NCBI GenBank assembly: GCA_913046825.1
Contig: CAJWTF010000019.1
Coordinates: forward strand, 1 to 37,580
DNA from: an uncultured Rickettsiales bacterium
GTDB lineage: Bacteria; Pseudomonadota; Alphaproteobacteria; UBA8366
Direction: 5' to 3'
Length of the DNA: 37,580 nt
The position numbers were made by a program, and so were the translations under genes. The notes under the pieces were generated by a model, which did no database searches, was not told where the DNA came from, and was given only the letters and a program-made list of their open reading frames with translations. Shown here one piece after another: positions 24,856 to 33,609 of the stretch (positions are counted from its first letter, which is position 1; every line of letters begins with the position of its first letter).

Positions 24856-25428
24856 CTAACGGGCCTGCTCGTGATATTCCTTGTTTGGCATCATATCGAC
24901 GGCGCTCGCCATGCGATTGGTCATGTTGAAGAAACTGGCGACCGCGCTGATATCCCAAATATCCCCATCGCTGAAATCGGCGTCGCGCAGAACCTGCCGG
25001 TCCGCTTCCTCAATTTGGTGAGCCGCTTCAGTTAATTTAGCGGCGAAATCCAGCATCGCGCGATGGCGTGTTGACAGCTCGGCCGCGCGGTAATTCATTG
25101 CCAGTATTTCCCCAAGCTCGGGATCGCCAGATTGCGCCCGCACTTCCGCGCCGTGCGAGACCAGACAGTAATAACACCGGTTAATGGAAGAGACGACGAC
25201 CGCGATCATCTCCCGTTCCAGCGGACTCAAGCCCGACTCCCTGCCCATCAAGTCGGCAAAGAAATCCGCGAATGTGGCCAGTTTGGTATTATCAAAACTA
25301 TAGGCCTGGATGACGTTCGGCACGAAGCCGGGCTTATCCTGCAGGATGCGCAGATACTTTCGGCGCCTTTCGTCGAGATTGTTGCGATCATTGATCTCGA
25401 GAGCGGTAACGTCGTCCGGCTGCGGCAT
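24856..25428 (-). CDS. AhpD-like peroxidase-related protein
   Basis: A 190-residue helical protein of the AhpD/carboxymuconolactone-decarboxylase-like superfamily, of the 'uncharacterised peroxidase-related' kind. The redox motif is SINRCYYCLVSHG: Cys85 and Cys88 with His92, as in AhpD, where the two cysteines reduce peroxides with a proton-relay His. LEREMIAVVVSSIN before it and FAAKLTEAAHQIEE after it are the family's usual helices. Start at 25428 is chosen because the upstream extension lacks family character. It lies next to intergenic repeats and is divergent from the acyl-CoA ligase. A role in coping with peroxide from the neighbouring oxygenases is only a guess. Confidence 0.85.
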   Translation of the reverse strand: MPQPDDVTALEINDRNNLDERRRKYLRILQDKPGFVPNVIQAYSFDNTKLATFADFFADLMGRESGLSPLEREMIAVVVSSINRCYYCLVSHGAEVRAQSGDPELGEILAMNYRAAELSTRHRAMLDFAAKLTEAAHQIEEADRQVLRDADFSDGDIWDISAVASFFNMTNRMASAVDMMPNKEYHEQAR

Positions 25429-25512
25429 GACGGCATTCCTTCTGTTTCGAGACTTTGATCTTGAGCCGAAATCACCAACCGTACAAAGCGACATATTGTC
25501 GTGCCTACCAAT

Positions 25513-25594
25513 GACTTCACCCTTCGACAGGCCCACGGTGAAGTCTCTATAATCGCTGCACACAATACCTCACTCTAAGCCTATCGAAGGGTGG
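25513..25594. repeat. Pair of inverted copies of a short dispersed repeat
   Basis: A hairpin GACTTCACC (25513-25521) / GGTGAAGTC (25537-25545) encloses CCTTCGACAGG, and an inverse partner GCCTATCGAAGGGTGG lies at 25579-25594. Both resemble the common intergenic element of the form CCCTTCGACAAGCTCAGG known from many proteobacterial genomes. A third copy lies at 27245-27268, on the far side of the acyl-CoA ligase gene. Function is probably transcript-end formation or a relic of a small mobile element. Confidence 0.6.
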
Positions 25595-25619
25595 GCCAAC
25601 CAAGCGCAAGAAAAGCCAC

Positions 25620-27221
25620 ATGACGAACACCATCCCTTCCCGCGACACCTGCGTCCTCCGTTACGTTCTCGACCATTGGGCAGACGCGAAGCCCGACCAA
25701 GTGTTTTCCGTCTTTGAAGACGACGAGACCTGGACCTATGCTGAGACGCGCGCGCGCGCCCGAACCTTGGGCGCCGCTTTACAGGCCATGGATGTAGGTG
25801 AAGGGGATCACGTTGCCGTCTGGCTGCCAAACGGTAAGGAATGCCTCGAGGCGTATTGTGCGCTCGGGTATATCGGCGCGGTCTTCGTGCCGGTCAATGT
25901 CGCCTACCGCGGTGACCTGTTGGCGCATGTTATCGACAATGCGGACGCCAAACTCGCATTGGTTCATCCGGACTTGGTCGCTCGCCTCGAGGATATCAAC
26001 ACCGCCATGCTGGAGACGGTCGTCACAGTCGGCGATACAGCACTTTCGGTAAAAGGCCTGAGTGCCCTCACCTATGCGGAGTTATTGGTGAAGGGCGGTG
26101 AGCTAGCGCCGTTGTCGCGCGAGATCGAGCCTTGGGACACGCAAGCGATCATCTACACGTCGGGGACGACCGGTGCCTCGAAAGGTGTGCTGTCTTCCTA
26201 CCTTCATAATTATGCGGGCATGAACCGCGACGTCTGGACCTGCGTCTCCGACGACGACCGCTATTTGATCAACATGCCGATGTTCCATATCGGCGGCTGC
26301 TTCATCGTCTATTCGATGCTGTGCCGAGGCGCTTCCATCGCCATGACGACAGGCTTCCGCACCGACACCTTTTGGGAGACGGTGGAGCGCACCCGGAGCA
26401 CAGTCGTCTTCTTGCTCGGCGTGATGGCGGCATTCCTGTTGAAGGAAGATCCGCACGACGAGGACAAGACCCACTGCATGAATACCATGATGGTCGTGCC
26501 CTTCAACGAGGAAGCCACACATCTGGCCGAGCGTTTCGGCGTGACCGTTCACACCATCTTTAATATGACGGAAATCTCCTGCCCGATCTTCTCACCGGCC
26601 AACCCAACACAAGCCGGATATTGCGGTCGCCCGCGCGATGGCGCCACCCTGCGCGTCGTCGACGACAATGACGTCGAAGTTCCGCCTGGCACCACCGGGC
26701 AATTGATCATCCGCACTGATCAACCCTGGGCGATGAATCACGGCTACTACAAGAATCCCGAAGCCACAGTCGAGGCCTGGCGCAACGGTTGGTTCCACAC
26801 CGGCGACGCATTCCGCATGACCAAAGACGGCGACTTTTTCTATGTCGACCGCATCAAAGACGCGATCCGACGGCGCGGCGAAAATATCTCTTCGCTCGAA
26901 GTAGAATCCCAAGTCAACGAACACCCTGCCGTCCAAGAATGCGCCGCCATCGCGGTGCCAAGCGAATTCGGCGAGGATGACGTGATGATCGTCCTGGCTT
27001 CCAAGGCAGGACAATTGGTCGAACCGGCAGAGTTATTGGAATTCCTGCGCCCCCGCATGGCCCATTTTATGATCCCGCGCTACATCCGCATCATGGACGA
27101 GTTGCCGAAGACTCCGACGACGAAGATACAAAAGGGCCCATTGCGGGAGGACGGTATCACGGCGGATACGTGGGACCGCGAAGAGGCAGGGATTAAGGTG
27201 CGTGCGGAAAAGCTGGGGTAA
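25620..27221 (+). CDS. Acyl-CoA synthetase (AMP-forming, CaiC-like)
   Basis: A 533-residue ANL-superfamily ligase that activates a carboxylic acid with ATP and joins it to CoA. Core motifs: A3 YTSGTTGASKGVL (about 178-190), A5-type FNMTEIS, A7 GWFHTGDAFR, A8 IRRRGENISSLEVE, and A10 PTTKIQKGPLRED with the catalytic lysine. Length and the FNMTEIS pattern resemble crotonobetaine/carnitine-CoA ligase-like enzymes, but the substrate pocket cannot be read by eye. Start at 25620 is the only well-placed ATG. It is bracketed on both sides by copies of an intergenic repeat, and is flanked by an AhpD-like gene and a pseudogene. It could feed the CoA pathways to either side. Confidence 0.9.
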   Translation: MTNTIPSRDTCVLRYVLDHWADAKPDQVFSVFEDDETWTYAETRARARTLGAALQAMDVGEGDHVAVWLPNGKECLEAYCALGYIGAVFVPVNVAYRGDLLAHVIDNADAKLALVHPDLVARLEDINTAMLETVVTVGDTALSVKGLSALTYAELLVKGGELAPLSREIEPWDTQAIIYTSGTTGASKGVLSSYLHNYAGMNRDVWTCVSDDDRYLINMPMFHIGGCFIVYSMLCRGASIAMTTGFRTDTFWETVERTRSTVVFLLGVMAAFLLKEDPHDEDKTHCMNTMMVVPFNEEATHLAERFGVTVHTIFNMTEISCPIFSPANPTQAGYCGRPRDGATLRVVDDNDVEVPPGTTGQLIIRTDQPWAMNHGYYKNPEATVEAWRNGWFHTGDAFRMTKDGDFFYVDRIKDAIRRRGENISSLEVESQVNEHPAVQECAAIAVPSEFGEDDVMIVLASKAGQLVEPAELLEFLRPRMAHFMIPRYIRIMDELPKTPTTKIQKGPLREDGITADTWDREEAGIKVRAEKLG

Positions 27222-27244
27222 CAATTCGGATAATTACGCGATCG

Positions 27245-27268
27245 CCCTTCGACAAGCTCAGCATGAGG
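27245..27268. repeat. Dispersed repeat copy downstream of the acyl-CoA ligase
   Basis: CCCTTCGACAAGCTCAGCATGAGG is a near match to the common CCCTTCGACAAGCTCAG-type element and to the copies on the other side of the acyl-CoA ligase (25513-25594). It stands 24 bases after the ligase stop codon. As with other such repeats it may sit at transcript ends. Confidence 0.6.
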
Positions 27269-27274
27269 TGCCTT

Positions 27275-28329
27275 TCAGCGTTCAATCTCTAACGTTACCG
27301 CCTTCGTCTGATACCGGGACTACAACCACGCAGATTGCCAACCGTCTCCTCCGGCGACCAATACTATAAATTTTTTTTGGATCCATCACGATCGGTACTA
27401 AATAGTCCGGGTCGTCGATATCGTGCTCTTAGGGCCAGGAGCGAAAGTTCCAGTAGGTACGGTCACGTAGATCGCGCATCGGCATTCGCGCTTGCTCAAA
27501 GAGGAATTCTTGGATATCGCGGCAGGGGTATCCATCATCGGCAATTTCTTTGGCATGCTCCGGGCCTAGCACAATGGCAATGAAACTACCGTGCCCTTGA
27601 TGAATATAATTGACGATTCCCATGCGGCGCATCGATCCCGCGATGGTTTCCCAATTTCCGCGCCCGGTCTCTTACGCTGTCTCGTTATTGTAATGCACCC
27701 CCCGCAGCCCGTGCACCGTCAGCGTCGACGTATCCGCGCTGAACCCTTCAGCCACGCGCAAAGGCTCGAACGAGTTCCTTGCCTCGTTCTCAGCAAAACA
27801 GAAAGCCAACTTTCCGGGCCAATTCTGTGTCGACTTATCCATGTCACCGGGATGCGCTCCGCCTAAGTTCCGGATCGCAAGACGCAATGCCCGCCCGATC
27901 GTCGAATTCGCACGATAGCCGGGACCGAAACACCCCGTTACGCCCGAAACGCCAAGGTCGTCGGCGCCCCTGCCACTGACAATAAAGCCGGGAGCACCGC
28001 CACCGGTCGTTGTCGCTAAACCACCGATATTAAACTCCGTCCGCAGCACTGCCTGCATACCGGTCACCACAATCGGAAAGTATTCCGGTAGGCAACCGGC
28101 CATGACTGAATTCATTGCGAGTTTCTCGATGGTCACCGTACCGTTTTGCCGGCGCCATGACACCCAAGACCGTGTCCGGCGGCAAGGATGACCCGGCTGC
28201 CATTTCCGCTACCTTTTCCTCCGTCGGGGGGATTACCGGCAATCCGTCAGTCCACCCTTGAGCGTGGAAATACTCATTGATCTCGAAAGTTGAGTCTGCG
28301 AGATCAAGCCGGGTCGCCGAAGGTATCAC
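27275..28329 (-). pseudogene. Relic of a conserved protein of unknown function (WTDGLPVIPP type)
   Basis: Reassembled over several breaks, the protein is about 350 residues. It has FHAQGWTDGLPVIPPTEEKV, NSVMAGCLPEYFPIVVTGMQ, CFGPGYRANSTIGRALRLA, LGGAHPGDMDKSTQNWPGK, FEPLRVAEGF, MGIVNYIHQGHG and LVAGGDGWQSAWL. I recognise this as a conserved bacterial family seen near UGSC-type redox proteins, but no activity is established to my knowledge. Lesions: a frameshift near 28155, TAA 27672-27674, TAA 27429-27431, a frameshift in the eight-T run 27371-27378, and TAG 27320-27322; TGA 27275-27277 ends the relic. A GTG at 28329 is the likely original start. It lies just downstream of the minus-strand SDR operon. 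Confidence 0.75.
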
Positions 28330-28347
28330 AGCGGTTATTACATCACC

Positions 28348-29160
28348 CTATAGATCGTCCGGATTTTCGATCCAGGTCGCGACCAAACCACCGTCAATCG
28401 GTAGGACGGTTCCAGTGATGTGACGGGATTCGTCGCGGCAGAAATAGAGCATCGCATCCGCAATCTGCTCGGGTTGAATGAAATCCGCGATCTGACCAAG
28501 ATCCTTCCGATAGCGCTTGGCCATCTCCTCGAAGCCGATCTGGCGTTCCTCGGCCATCTTCTGAATGCGTGCCTTGATGAAATCAGTCAACACCGAGCCC
28601 GGTGAAATCGCGTTGCAGGTTATATTGGGATCACGCAATGTCTCCGCAGCCGTCGCCCGTGTAATACCGATAATAGCGGTCTTCGAAGTAATGTAGTCGG
28701 CGCGGCCCGAACGCGCGGCCAAGCCCATGATCGACGACATATTAACGATCCGCCCCCAGCCGTTCTTACGCATCCCCAGCAAGGCACAGCGGGTTAGATC
28801 GAAGGGTGCCGTTACATTCACCGCCATGGCATGATCCCAGTTCTTTGGATCAAAATCGACGATGTCGTCGTAATAGCGGATGACCGCATTATTCACGAGA
28901 ATATCGAGCGAGCCGAACTGATCCTGTGTCGATTTCGCCAAATCCTCCGTCTGATCGCGCTGAGCCAAATCGGCGCCGTGGTACTTCACGGTAACACCGT
29001 ATTCCGCTTCCATCCCGGCGCGGACCTTCTCAATATCGTCGGGCTCACCGAGACCATTGAGCATAATATTGACGCCTTGCGCCGCGAATGACCGCGCCGT
29101 CGCGTTGCCGATCCCTATTACCGAGCCGGTAATGAGTGCCGTTTTTCCCTTTAGCATCAT
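28348..29160 (-). CDS. SDR-family dehydrogenase (3-hydroxybutyrate-dehydrogenase-like) A
   Basis: A 270-residue SDR with TGSVIGIG (11-18), NNAVIRYY (90-97, with Val where NNAG is usual), Ser142/143 in NMSSIMG, and YITSK (Tyr156, Lys160). The GRIVNMSS and GRADYITSK context and length resemble D-3-hydroxybutyrate dehydrogenase, but the substrate is not certain. It ends a six-gene minus-strand operon. Its ATG overlaps the stop of the carboxymuconolactone-decarboxylase-like gene (ATGA), and GGAG lies in that gene's tail. It is a clear paralogue of the SDR at 30486-31286: both share NNAVIRY, NVTAPF, GLAARSGRADY-like and CNAISPGSVLT-like segments. Confidence 0.92.
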   Translation of the reverse strand: MMLKGKTALITGSVIGIGNATARSFAAQGVNIMLNGLGEPDDIEKVRAGMEAEYGVTVKYHGADLAQRDQTEDLAKSTQDQFGSLDILVNNAVIRYYDDIVDFDPKNWDHAMAVNVTAPFDLTRCALLGMRKNGWGRIVNMSSIMGLAARSGRADYITSKTAIIGITRATAAETLRDPNITCNAISPGSVLTDFIKARIQKMAEERQIGFEEMAKRYRKDLGQIADFIQPEQIADAMLYFCRDESRHITGTVLPIDGGLVATWIENPDDL

Positions 29161-29567
29161 TCTTTCTCCTCAACAGAATCGAAATATTTCTTGGCCGTCC
29201 GAAAGGCATCGACCGCTGCTGGAATGCCGCAATACGCCATCACGTGCAGCAATACTTCCTGCACCTCATCCTTTGTAACGCCGCCTTCTTCGATGGCAGC
29301 GCGAATATGCGTCGTTACTTCCGGCTGACGGTTGAGCGCCGCCAACATGGCGATATTGATGAGACGGCGGGATTTGATATCAAGCCCAGGGCGCGACCAA
29401 ATCTTACCCCAGACGAATTCTCCGGAGAGCTGGCGTAACGGCCCCATGAAATCATCATTTGCCCCGACTTGCGTTGTGCGGTCGGCATACTCGGCTCCCA
29501 ACACATCGCTGCGGATTTGACGTCCCCGCACGAAATCTTCGTTCTCGTCATAGGTAAACTTTGCCAT
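29157..29567 (-). CDS. Carboxymuconolactone-decarboxylase-like protein
   Basis: A 136-residue helical protein of the CMD/AhpD-like superfamily. It shows VLGAEYADRTTQ, then FVWGKIWSRPGLDIKSRRLI with the family's ordered helix and LNIAMLAALNR-like core, and EEGGVTKDEVQEVLLHVMAY. No Cys pair is present, so it resembles gamma-carboxymuconolactone decarboxylase more than AhpD. This may decarboxylate a ring-cleavage product or act as an uncharacterised lyase. The ATG at 29567 is backed by GGGGAGG seven bases upstream; a longer frame reaches back to 29612 without support. The stop overlaps the start of the downstream SDR. Confidence 0.87.
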   Translation of the reverse strand: MAKFTYDENEDFVRGRQIRSDVLGAEYADRTTQVGANDDFMGPLRQLSGEFVWGKIWSRPGLDIKSRRLINIAMLAALNRQPEVTTHIRAAIEEGGVTKDEVQEVLLHVMAYCGIPAAVDAFRTAKKYFDSVEEKE

Positions 29568-29604
29568 AACAGCGCCTCCCCTTTTGTGATGAAAGACGGA
29601 GGGT

Positions 29605-30489
29605 TTAGCCATCTCCGCCGAAATCGAGACCGGCTTTCGCGGCCACGTATTTGAAAATCGCGCTGGAACGTTCCTTGTCCCCGCCCTTCGTCAATGCCTC
29701 CTCAAAAATACCCCGCACCAAGGCACCAGTGAGAGCCGGCGAGCCGAGGCTCTCCGCCTCCCCGACCGCGAGGCTGATATCTTTATGACTGATCTTCATA
29801 TTGGCGCCACCCGCGAATTCGCGCGACAGCACCGCATCCCGCAGCTTACCCGAGGTCTGTGAATTACGCCCGGTGCTAACATTCAGGATGTCGAACATGA
29901 TTTGCGGATCAAGACCGAACTTAATCCCCATGGTAATCGCCTCGCTGGTGGCGATGGCTTGCACGTTATTCAGATAATTGTTGGCAAGCTTCATCATCTG
30001 TCCACCGCCCGCGATGTCGCCGATGTAGAAGATATTCTCACCCATCGCTTCAAACGCGGGCTTTGCATGATCTGCCGCCGCCTTCGGGCCCGAGACAATG
30101 ATGGTTAGAGAGCCGTCTACTGCCTTGGTGATATGACCGCTGATGGGCGCATCGAGCATGGTGATATCCGTGTCTTCAAAATGTACGCGCACGTCCTTAG
30201 CTACCGATGGCCCGGTCGTCGACATATCAACATAGGTCTTCACGGCGGAGCCAATCGCAATGTCTTTCGCCACCGCATGCGCCGCTCCAATCGTGTTGAG
30301 GCAGACCATGACCACTTCCGCCTTATCCGCGACTTCGCGTGCGGACGACGCGCCCATGGCCCCGGCGTCGACAAGATTATCAAGACGGTCTAGTTGGGTG
30401 TCGAAGACAACGACCTCGAAATCGGCCTTCAACAGATTGTGCGCCATCGGTCCGCCCATATCGCCAACGCCGATATAGCCTAGAATCAT
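29605..30489 (-). CDS. 3-hydroxyisobutyrate-dehydrogenase-family oxidoreductase (2)
   Basis: A 294-residue beta-hydroxyacid dehydrogenase. Rossmann motif GYIGVGDMG (4-12), substrate loop DAPISGHITKA (113-123, unusual in having His and Ile-Thr-Lys where SGGxxGA is common), and catalytic lysine in GGGQMMKLANNYLNN (Lys167). The altered substrate loop suggests a different acid from the classical 3-hydroxyisobutyrate. Start at 30489 overlaps the upstream SDR's stop by four bases; a 30507 start is not supported. It is followed 37 bases later by the CMD-like gene. It is only a distant relative of the 18-kb HIBADH-like gene. Confidence 0.9.
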   Translation of the reverse strand: MILGYIGVGDMGGPMAHNLLKADFEVVVFDTQLDRLDNLVDAGAMGASSAREVADKAEVVMVCLNTIGAAHAVAKDIAIGSAVKTYVDMSTTGPSVAKDVRVHFEDTDITMLDAPISGHITKAVDGSLTIIVSGPKAAADHAKPAFEAMGENIFYIGDIAGGGQMMKLANNYLNNVQAIATSEAITMGIKFGLDPQIMFDILNVSTGRNSQTSGKLRDAVLSREFAGGANMKISHKDISLAVGEAESLGSPALTGALVRGIFEEALTKGGDKERSSAIFKYVAAKAGLDFGGDG

Positions 30490-31286
30490 TGTCCGAACTC
30501 CAACCAAGTTGCCGAGCGTCCTTGGTCAATCGGCAACGCGGCACCGGTGATGTCCACCGAACTATCCTGGCAGAGAAAAACGATCAATTTTGCGACCTGC
30601 GCCGGCTGGATGAAGTTCCGACTCTGTCCGCGCCGAGCCAAGAACACTGCCGTTGCGTCATCGAAGGATAGGCCTTTCTCCTCCGCCAATTCACCGATCT
30701 TTATTTCCGTGTTGGGTGTCAAAACGGATCCTGGGCAAATCGCATTACAAGTGATCCCTTCGATCTCTCGAATTTCGGCAGCGGTGGAACGTGTGAGCCC
30801 CAACATCGCATGCTTGGAGACAACATAATCAGCGCGCCCGCTTCGCGCCGCCATGCCGAGCACGGAAGAGAAATTAACGATCCGTCCCCATTTCCGCTCC
30901 CGCATGCCCGGCAGTACGTTCTGCGTCAGGATGAAAGGTGCCGTCACATTAACGGCAAGTGCGTGGTTCCACTCCTCGCGTGGAAAACCGTCGATACCAT
31001 GAAAGTATCGGATAACAGCGTTGTTAATTAGGATATCGATTCCGCCGAACGCGTCTTCCGCTTCTTTTGTGAGCGCATCGACCTCGTCTTCCTTGCTGAG
31101 GTCCAAGCCGCAATAAGCGACTGAAACATCGTGTTCATCTGCCAATCCTTGGCGTGTTGCCTCGATGGCATCGGCGTCACCAAAACCGTTCAGCATGACG
31201 TTGCATCCCTCGGCCGCCAGAGCCGCCGCGACAGCGGCGCCAATACCCCGTGTCGATCCGGTAACGAGTGCGTTTCTCCCCCGCAT
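30486..31286 (-). CDS. SDR-family dehydrogenase (3-hydroxybutyrate-dehydrogenase-like) B
   Basis: A 266-residue SDR with TGSTRGIG (9-16), NNAVIRYF (88-95), Ser140/141 in NFSSVLG, and YVVSK (Tyr154, Lys158). It has the same shape as SDR A two genes downstream, with a similar NNAVIRY signature; the two look like an old duplication now sharing one operon. GGGGAG stands about six bases before its ATG, so it is well expressed within the operon. It lies 14 bases after the smaller acyl-CoA dehydrogenase gene and overlaps the HIBADH-like gene by four bases. The pair may act on related hydroxyacyl substrates. Confidence 0.92.
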   Translation of the reverse strand: MRGRNALVTGSTRGIGAAVAAALAAEGCNVMLNGFGDADAIEATRQGLADEHDVSVAYCGLDLSKEDEVDALTKEAEDAFGGIDILINNAVIRYFHGIDGFPREEWNHALAVNVTAPFILTQNVLPGMRERKWGRIVNFSSVLGMAARSGRADYVVSKHAMLGLTRSTAAEIREIEGITCNAICPGSVLTPNTEIKIGELAEEKGLSFDDATAVFLARRGQSRNFIQPAQVAKLIVFLCQDSSVDITGAALPIDQGRSATWLEFGQ

Positions 31287-31300
31287 ATCCTACTCCCCTT

Positions 31301-32353
31301 TTAGGCGTTTGCGGACTGCCTCGCGGTGATGTCCGACCATAAAGCATCCGGTCCCCGTGCCGCGACGCGACGACCGAGACGTTCCGCCCATTCCGCTTCC
31401 GCCCCAAACTCTCCACGCCACGACCACAGCCGCCGCGTGAAGAAATGCAGGTGGTGCTCGTAGGTGAAGCCGATGGCACCGTGGGTTTCGTGACAGATAT
31501 CTGTCGCCACTCCAGCGGCATCCCCAGCCAGCACCTTGGCGCAAGCCGCCTCGAAATCAGGCGTCCCTTGCTCCGCCGCCCGGAACGCGTTCTGCGCTGC
31601 CATCACGGCCGCCGCTATTTCCGCCGCCGTCATCGCGAGGTTCTGCTGGATAACCTGGAATTTGCCTATCGGTTTTCCGAACTGCGTACGATCGCCGGTA
31701 TATTCCAGAGTGTCCGCAAGGATCCGCTCCAACGCTCCCGCCATCTGTGCCGAACGCACCATCGCACCGTAGAGCCGCAACGTCTTTGCATTAAAGCTTG
31801 CCGGAGCTGTCGCCAACTGTGCCGTCCCAGCAAACTCAACCGCATCCCGTGGATCGCGCGCGATATTTTGATCGGCTATCACCGTAAACGCCTCTTTTGG
31901 TGCGAGATAGACGGCCAAACCGCCATCGTGTCGCGCCAGTCCGACGAGATAATCAGCCCTTGCGGCCCAGGGCACATTCAACGCACCGCCTACGACCTCA
32001 CCCGACGCCGATACCGAGATACCATCTACATCGGGCACCACAGACAAGATACCACCCGGCACATCCATCCCAGCCTGATCAAGTAGCCATCCGGCCAACA
32101 CCGTCTCCGCCAATGGGATGGGTGCTGCGTAACGCCCCGCAGCGTGCAGGATGACATAGGCCGCCTCCCAACCCGCGCCGACGCCGCCCTTCTCCTCCGG
32201 CAACAACGGTTGAACCAAGCCGTTCTCGACGACTGTGGTCCAAAGCTCCTCTGGCCATTCACCCGCGTCGGCTTTTTCCAACAAATCCTTGGTACAAAGA
32301 TCGGCGAACAGTCGCGTGACCGTCTCACCCAGAATTTCCCGAAGTTCGCTCAT
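31301..32353 (-). CDS. Acyl-CoA dehydrogenase, smaller subunit
   Basis: A 350-residue acyl-CoA dehydrogenase-family chain. The FAD-binding stretch RTQFGKPIGKFQVIQQNLA is clear at about 217-235, and HETHGAIGFTYEHHLHFFTR marks the C-terminal domain. The middle domain is divergent and lacks the usual TEPxxGSD motif found in its partner. This pattern, with a small divergent chain next to a full-length one, matches heteromeric (alpha2beta2) acyl-CoA dehydrogenases known from steroid and other side-chain degradation. Its start overlaps the stop of the larger subunit by four bases. It is inferred to be inactive or half-active without its partner. Confidence 0.88.
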   Translation of the reverse strand: MSELREILGETVTRLFADLCTKDLLEKADAGEWPEELWTTVVENGLVQPLLPEEKGGVGAGWEAAYVILHAAGRYAAPIPLAETVLAGWLLDQAGMDVPGGILSVVPDVDGISVSASGEVVGGALNVPWAARADYLVGLARHDGGLAVYLAPKEAFTVIADQNIARDPRDAVEFAGTAQLATAPASFNAKTLRLYGAMVRSAQMAGALERILADTLEYTGDRTQFGKPIGKFQVIQQNLAMTAAEIAAAVMAAQNAFRAAEQGTPDFEAACAKVLAGDAAGVATDICHETHGAIGFTYEHHLHFFTRRLWSWRGEFGAEAEWAERLGRRVAARGPDALWSDITARQSANA

Positions 32354-33501
32354 CGCATGCCGAGCCCGCGGGCGATAATGCCCCGCACAATCTCACGCGT
32401 TCCACCGCGTAGCGAGAATGAAACGTTGGCCTGCGTGATATAAGCCATAGTGGTCTCGAAATTGCTGCCATGAGCGAGCCGTGGCGAAGAGCCAAACAAG
32501 TCGTGTGCCGTGCCTGGAATCTTCTGCTCGAACCCGACTCCCAGCTCCTTCATTACAGCCGCTTCGATATTCGGGTTCTTGCCCGCATCCAACATACCGG
32601 AGACAGAAAGCGACATCTCGCGGAAGGTCGCGGCGCGGGCAATCATGCGACCAATACCGATGGCTTCCCGCTCGCTCGGGTCCTGCCCCGCTTCACCGAC
32701 AACTTCCTTCACCAGTGGGAAACTGCTGAGGTAGCGTTCCGGCCCACTCCGCTCGAAGGCCAACTCAGTCGTTACCTGTTTCCAACCGTCACCTTCGTTT
32801 CCAACCCGCATGGTATCCGGAATGAAAGCATTCTCAAAAAACACCTGATTGAAATCGTGATCACCGGTCATGTTATGGATCGGCCGCACATCGATGCCGT
32901 CGGTATTCTTCATATCGATGAGGAATTGCGTGAGACCGTTATGCCGGTCTTCGTCCGACGAAGAGGTCCGGAACAGGGCAACGAGGTAGTTTGCCATATG
33001 TGCGCCCGACGTCCAGATCTTGCTGCCGTTAATGAGATAACCGCCGTCAATCTTCGTCGCCTTGGTGCGTACTGACGCCAGATCGGAGCCGGAGTTCGGT
33101 TCACTCATGCCGATCCCGAAGGCGGTCTCTCCTCGCGTAATGCCAGGCAGGATGGTCTTGCGTTGCTCTTCCGTGCCGAAGCGCAGGATCAACGGTCCCG
33201 ACTGCCGGTCGGCAATCCAATGGAAGCCGACAGGTGCGCCTGCCGCTAACAATTCCTCGAGGAGGACATAGCGCTCAAGAAAACTGCGCTCGCTGCCGCC
33301 GTATTCCTTCGGCCAAGTCATGCCGATCCAGCCACGCTCGCCGAGCTTGCGGCTAAACTCCGAATTCCACGCGGTCCAGTTGCGCGCGCGTAGATCCACT
33401 GAGACCGTCGCCATGGCCTCGGCCAGAAAATCGCGAACTTCCAAGCGGAGCTCTTCCGCTTCGGTCGGTAGTTCGCCGGGTTCGAAATGCAAAGCTGTCA
33501 T
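32350..33501 (-). CDS. Acyl-CoA dehydrogenase, larger subunit
   Basis: A 383-residue acyl-CoA dehydrogenase, first gene of the six-gene operon. It shows GWIGMTWPKEYGG, FGIGMSEPNSGSDLASVRT with the FAD/substrate-binding SEPxSGSD motif, GYLINGSKIWTSGAH, FENAFIPDTMRVG, and a C-terminal LRGGTREIVRGIIARGLG. The segment LAFERSGPERYLS contains acidic residues of the region used for catalysis in some relatives. It introduces a double bond in an acyl-CoA, passing electrons to ETF. A GAGG precedes the ATG. It overlaps the small subunit by four bases and is divergent from the tailed crotonase across 108 bases, so the two promoters probably share that spacer. Confidence 0.92.
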   Translation of the reverse strand: MTALHFEPGELPTEAEELRLEVRDFLAEAMATVSVDLRARNWTAWNSEFSRKLGERGWIGMTWPKEYGGSERSFLERYVLLEELLAAGAPVGFHWIADRQSGPLILRFGTEEQRKTILPGITRGETAFGIGMSEPNSGSDLASVRTKATKIDGGYLINGSKIWTSGAHMANYLVALFRTSSSDEDRHNGLTQFLIDMKNTDGIDVRPIHNMTGDHDFNQVFFENAFIPDTMRVGNEGDGWKQVTTELAFERSGPERYLSSFPLVKEVVGEAGQDPSEREAIGIGRMIARAATFREMSLSVSGMLDAGKNPNIEAAVMKELGVGFEQKIPGTAHDLFGSSPRLAHGSNFETTMAYITQANVSFSLRGGTREIVRGIIARGLGMR

Positions 33502-33609
33502 TGTCCTCGTCTCTTATTCCCACATATCATTTCGCGGGTATGCCGCCCGACGCCCGCCCAACAATTAACTAGGGCGAATGTCAGACCTTGGGAGAGCAAA
33601 GGAACACCG

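Noticed and set aside
4130..27221. A C5N-unit (ALA-cyclising) biosynthetic cluster
   Set aside because: Such clusters pair ALA synthase with an adjacent acyl-CoA ligase and amide synthetase. The ligase here is about 20 kb away, with no amide synthetase or polyketide genes.
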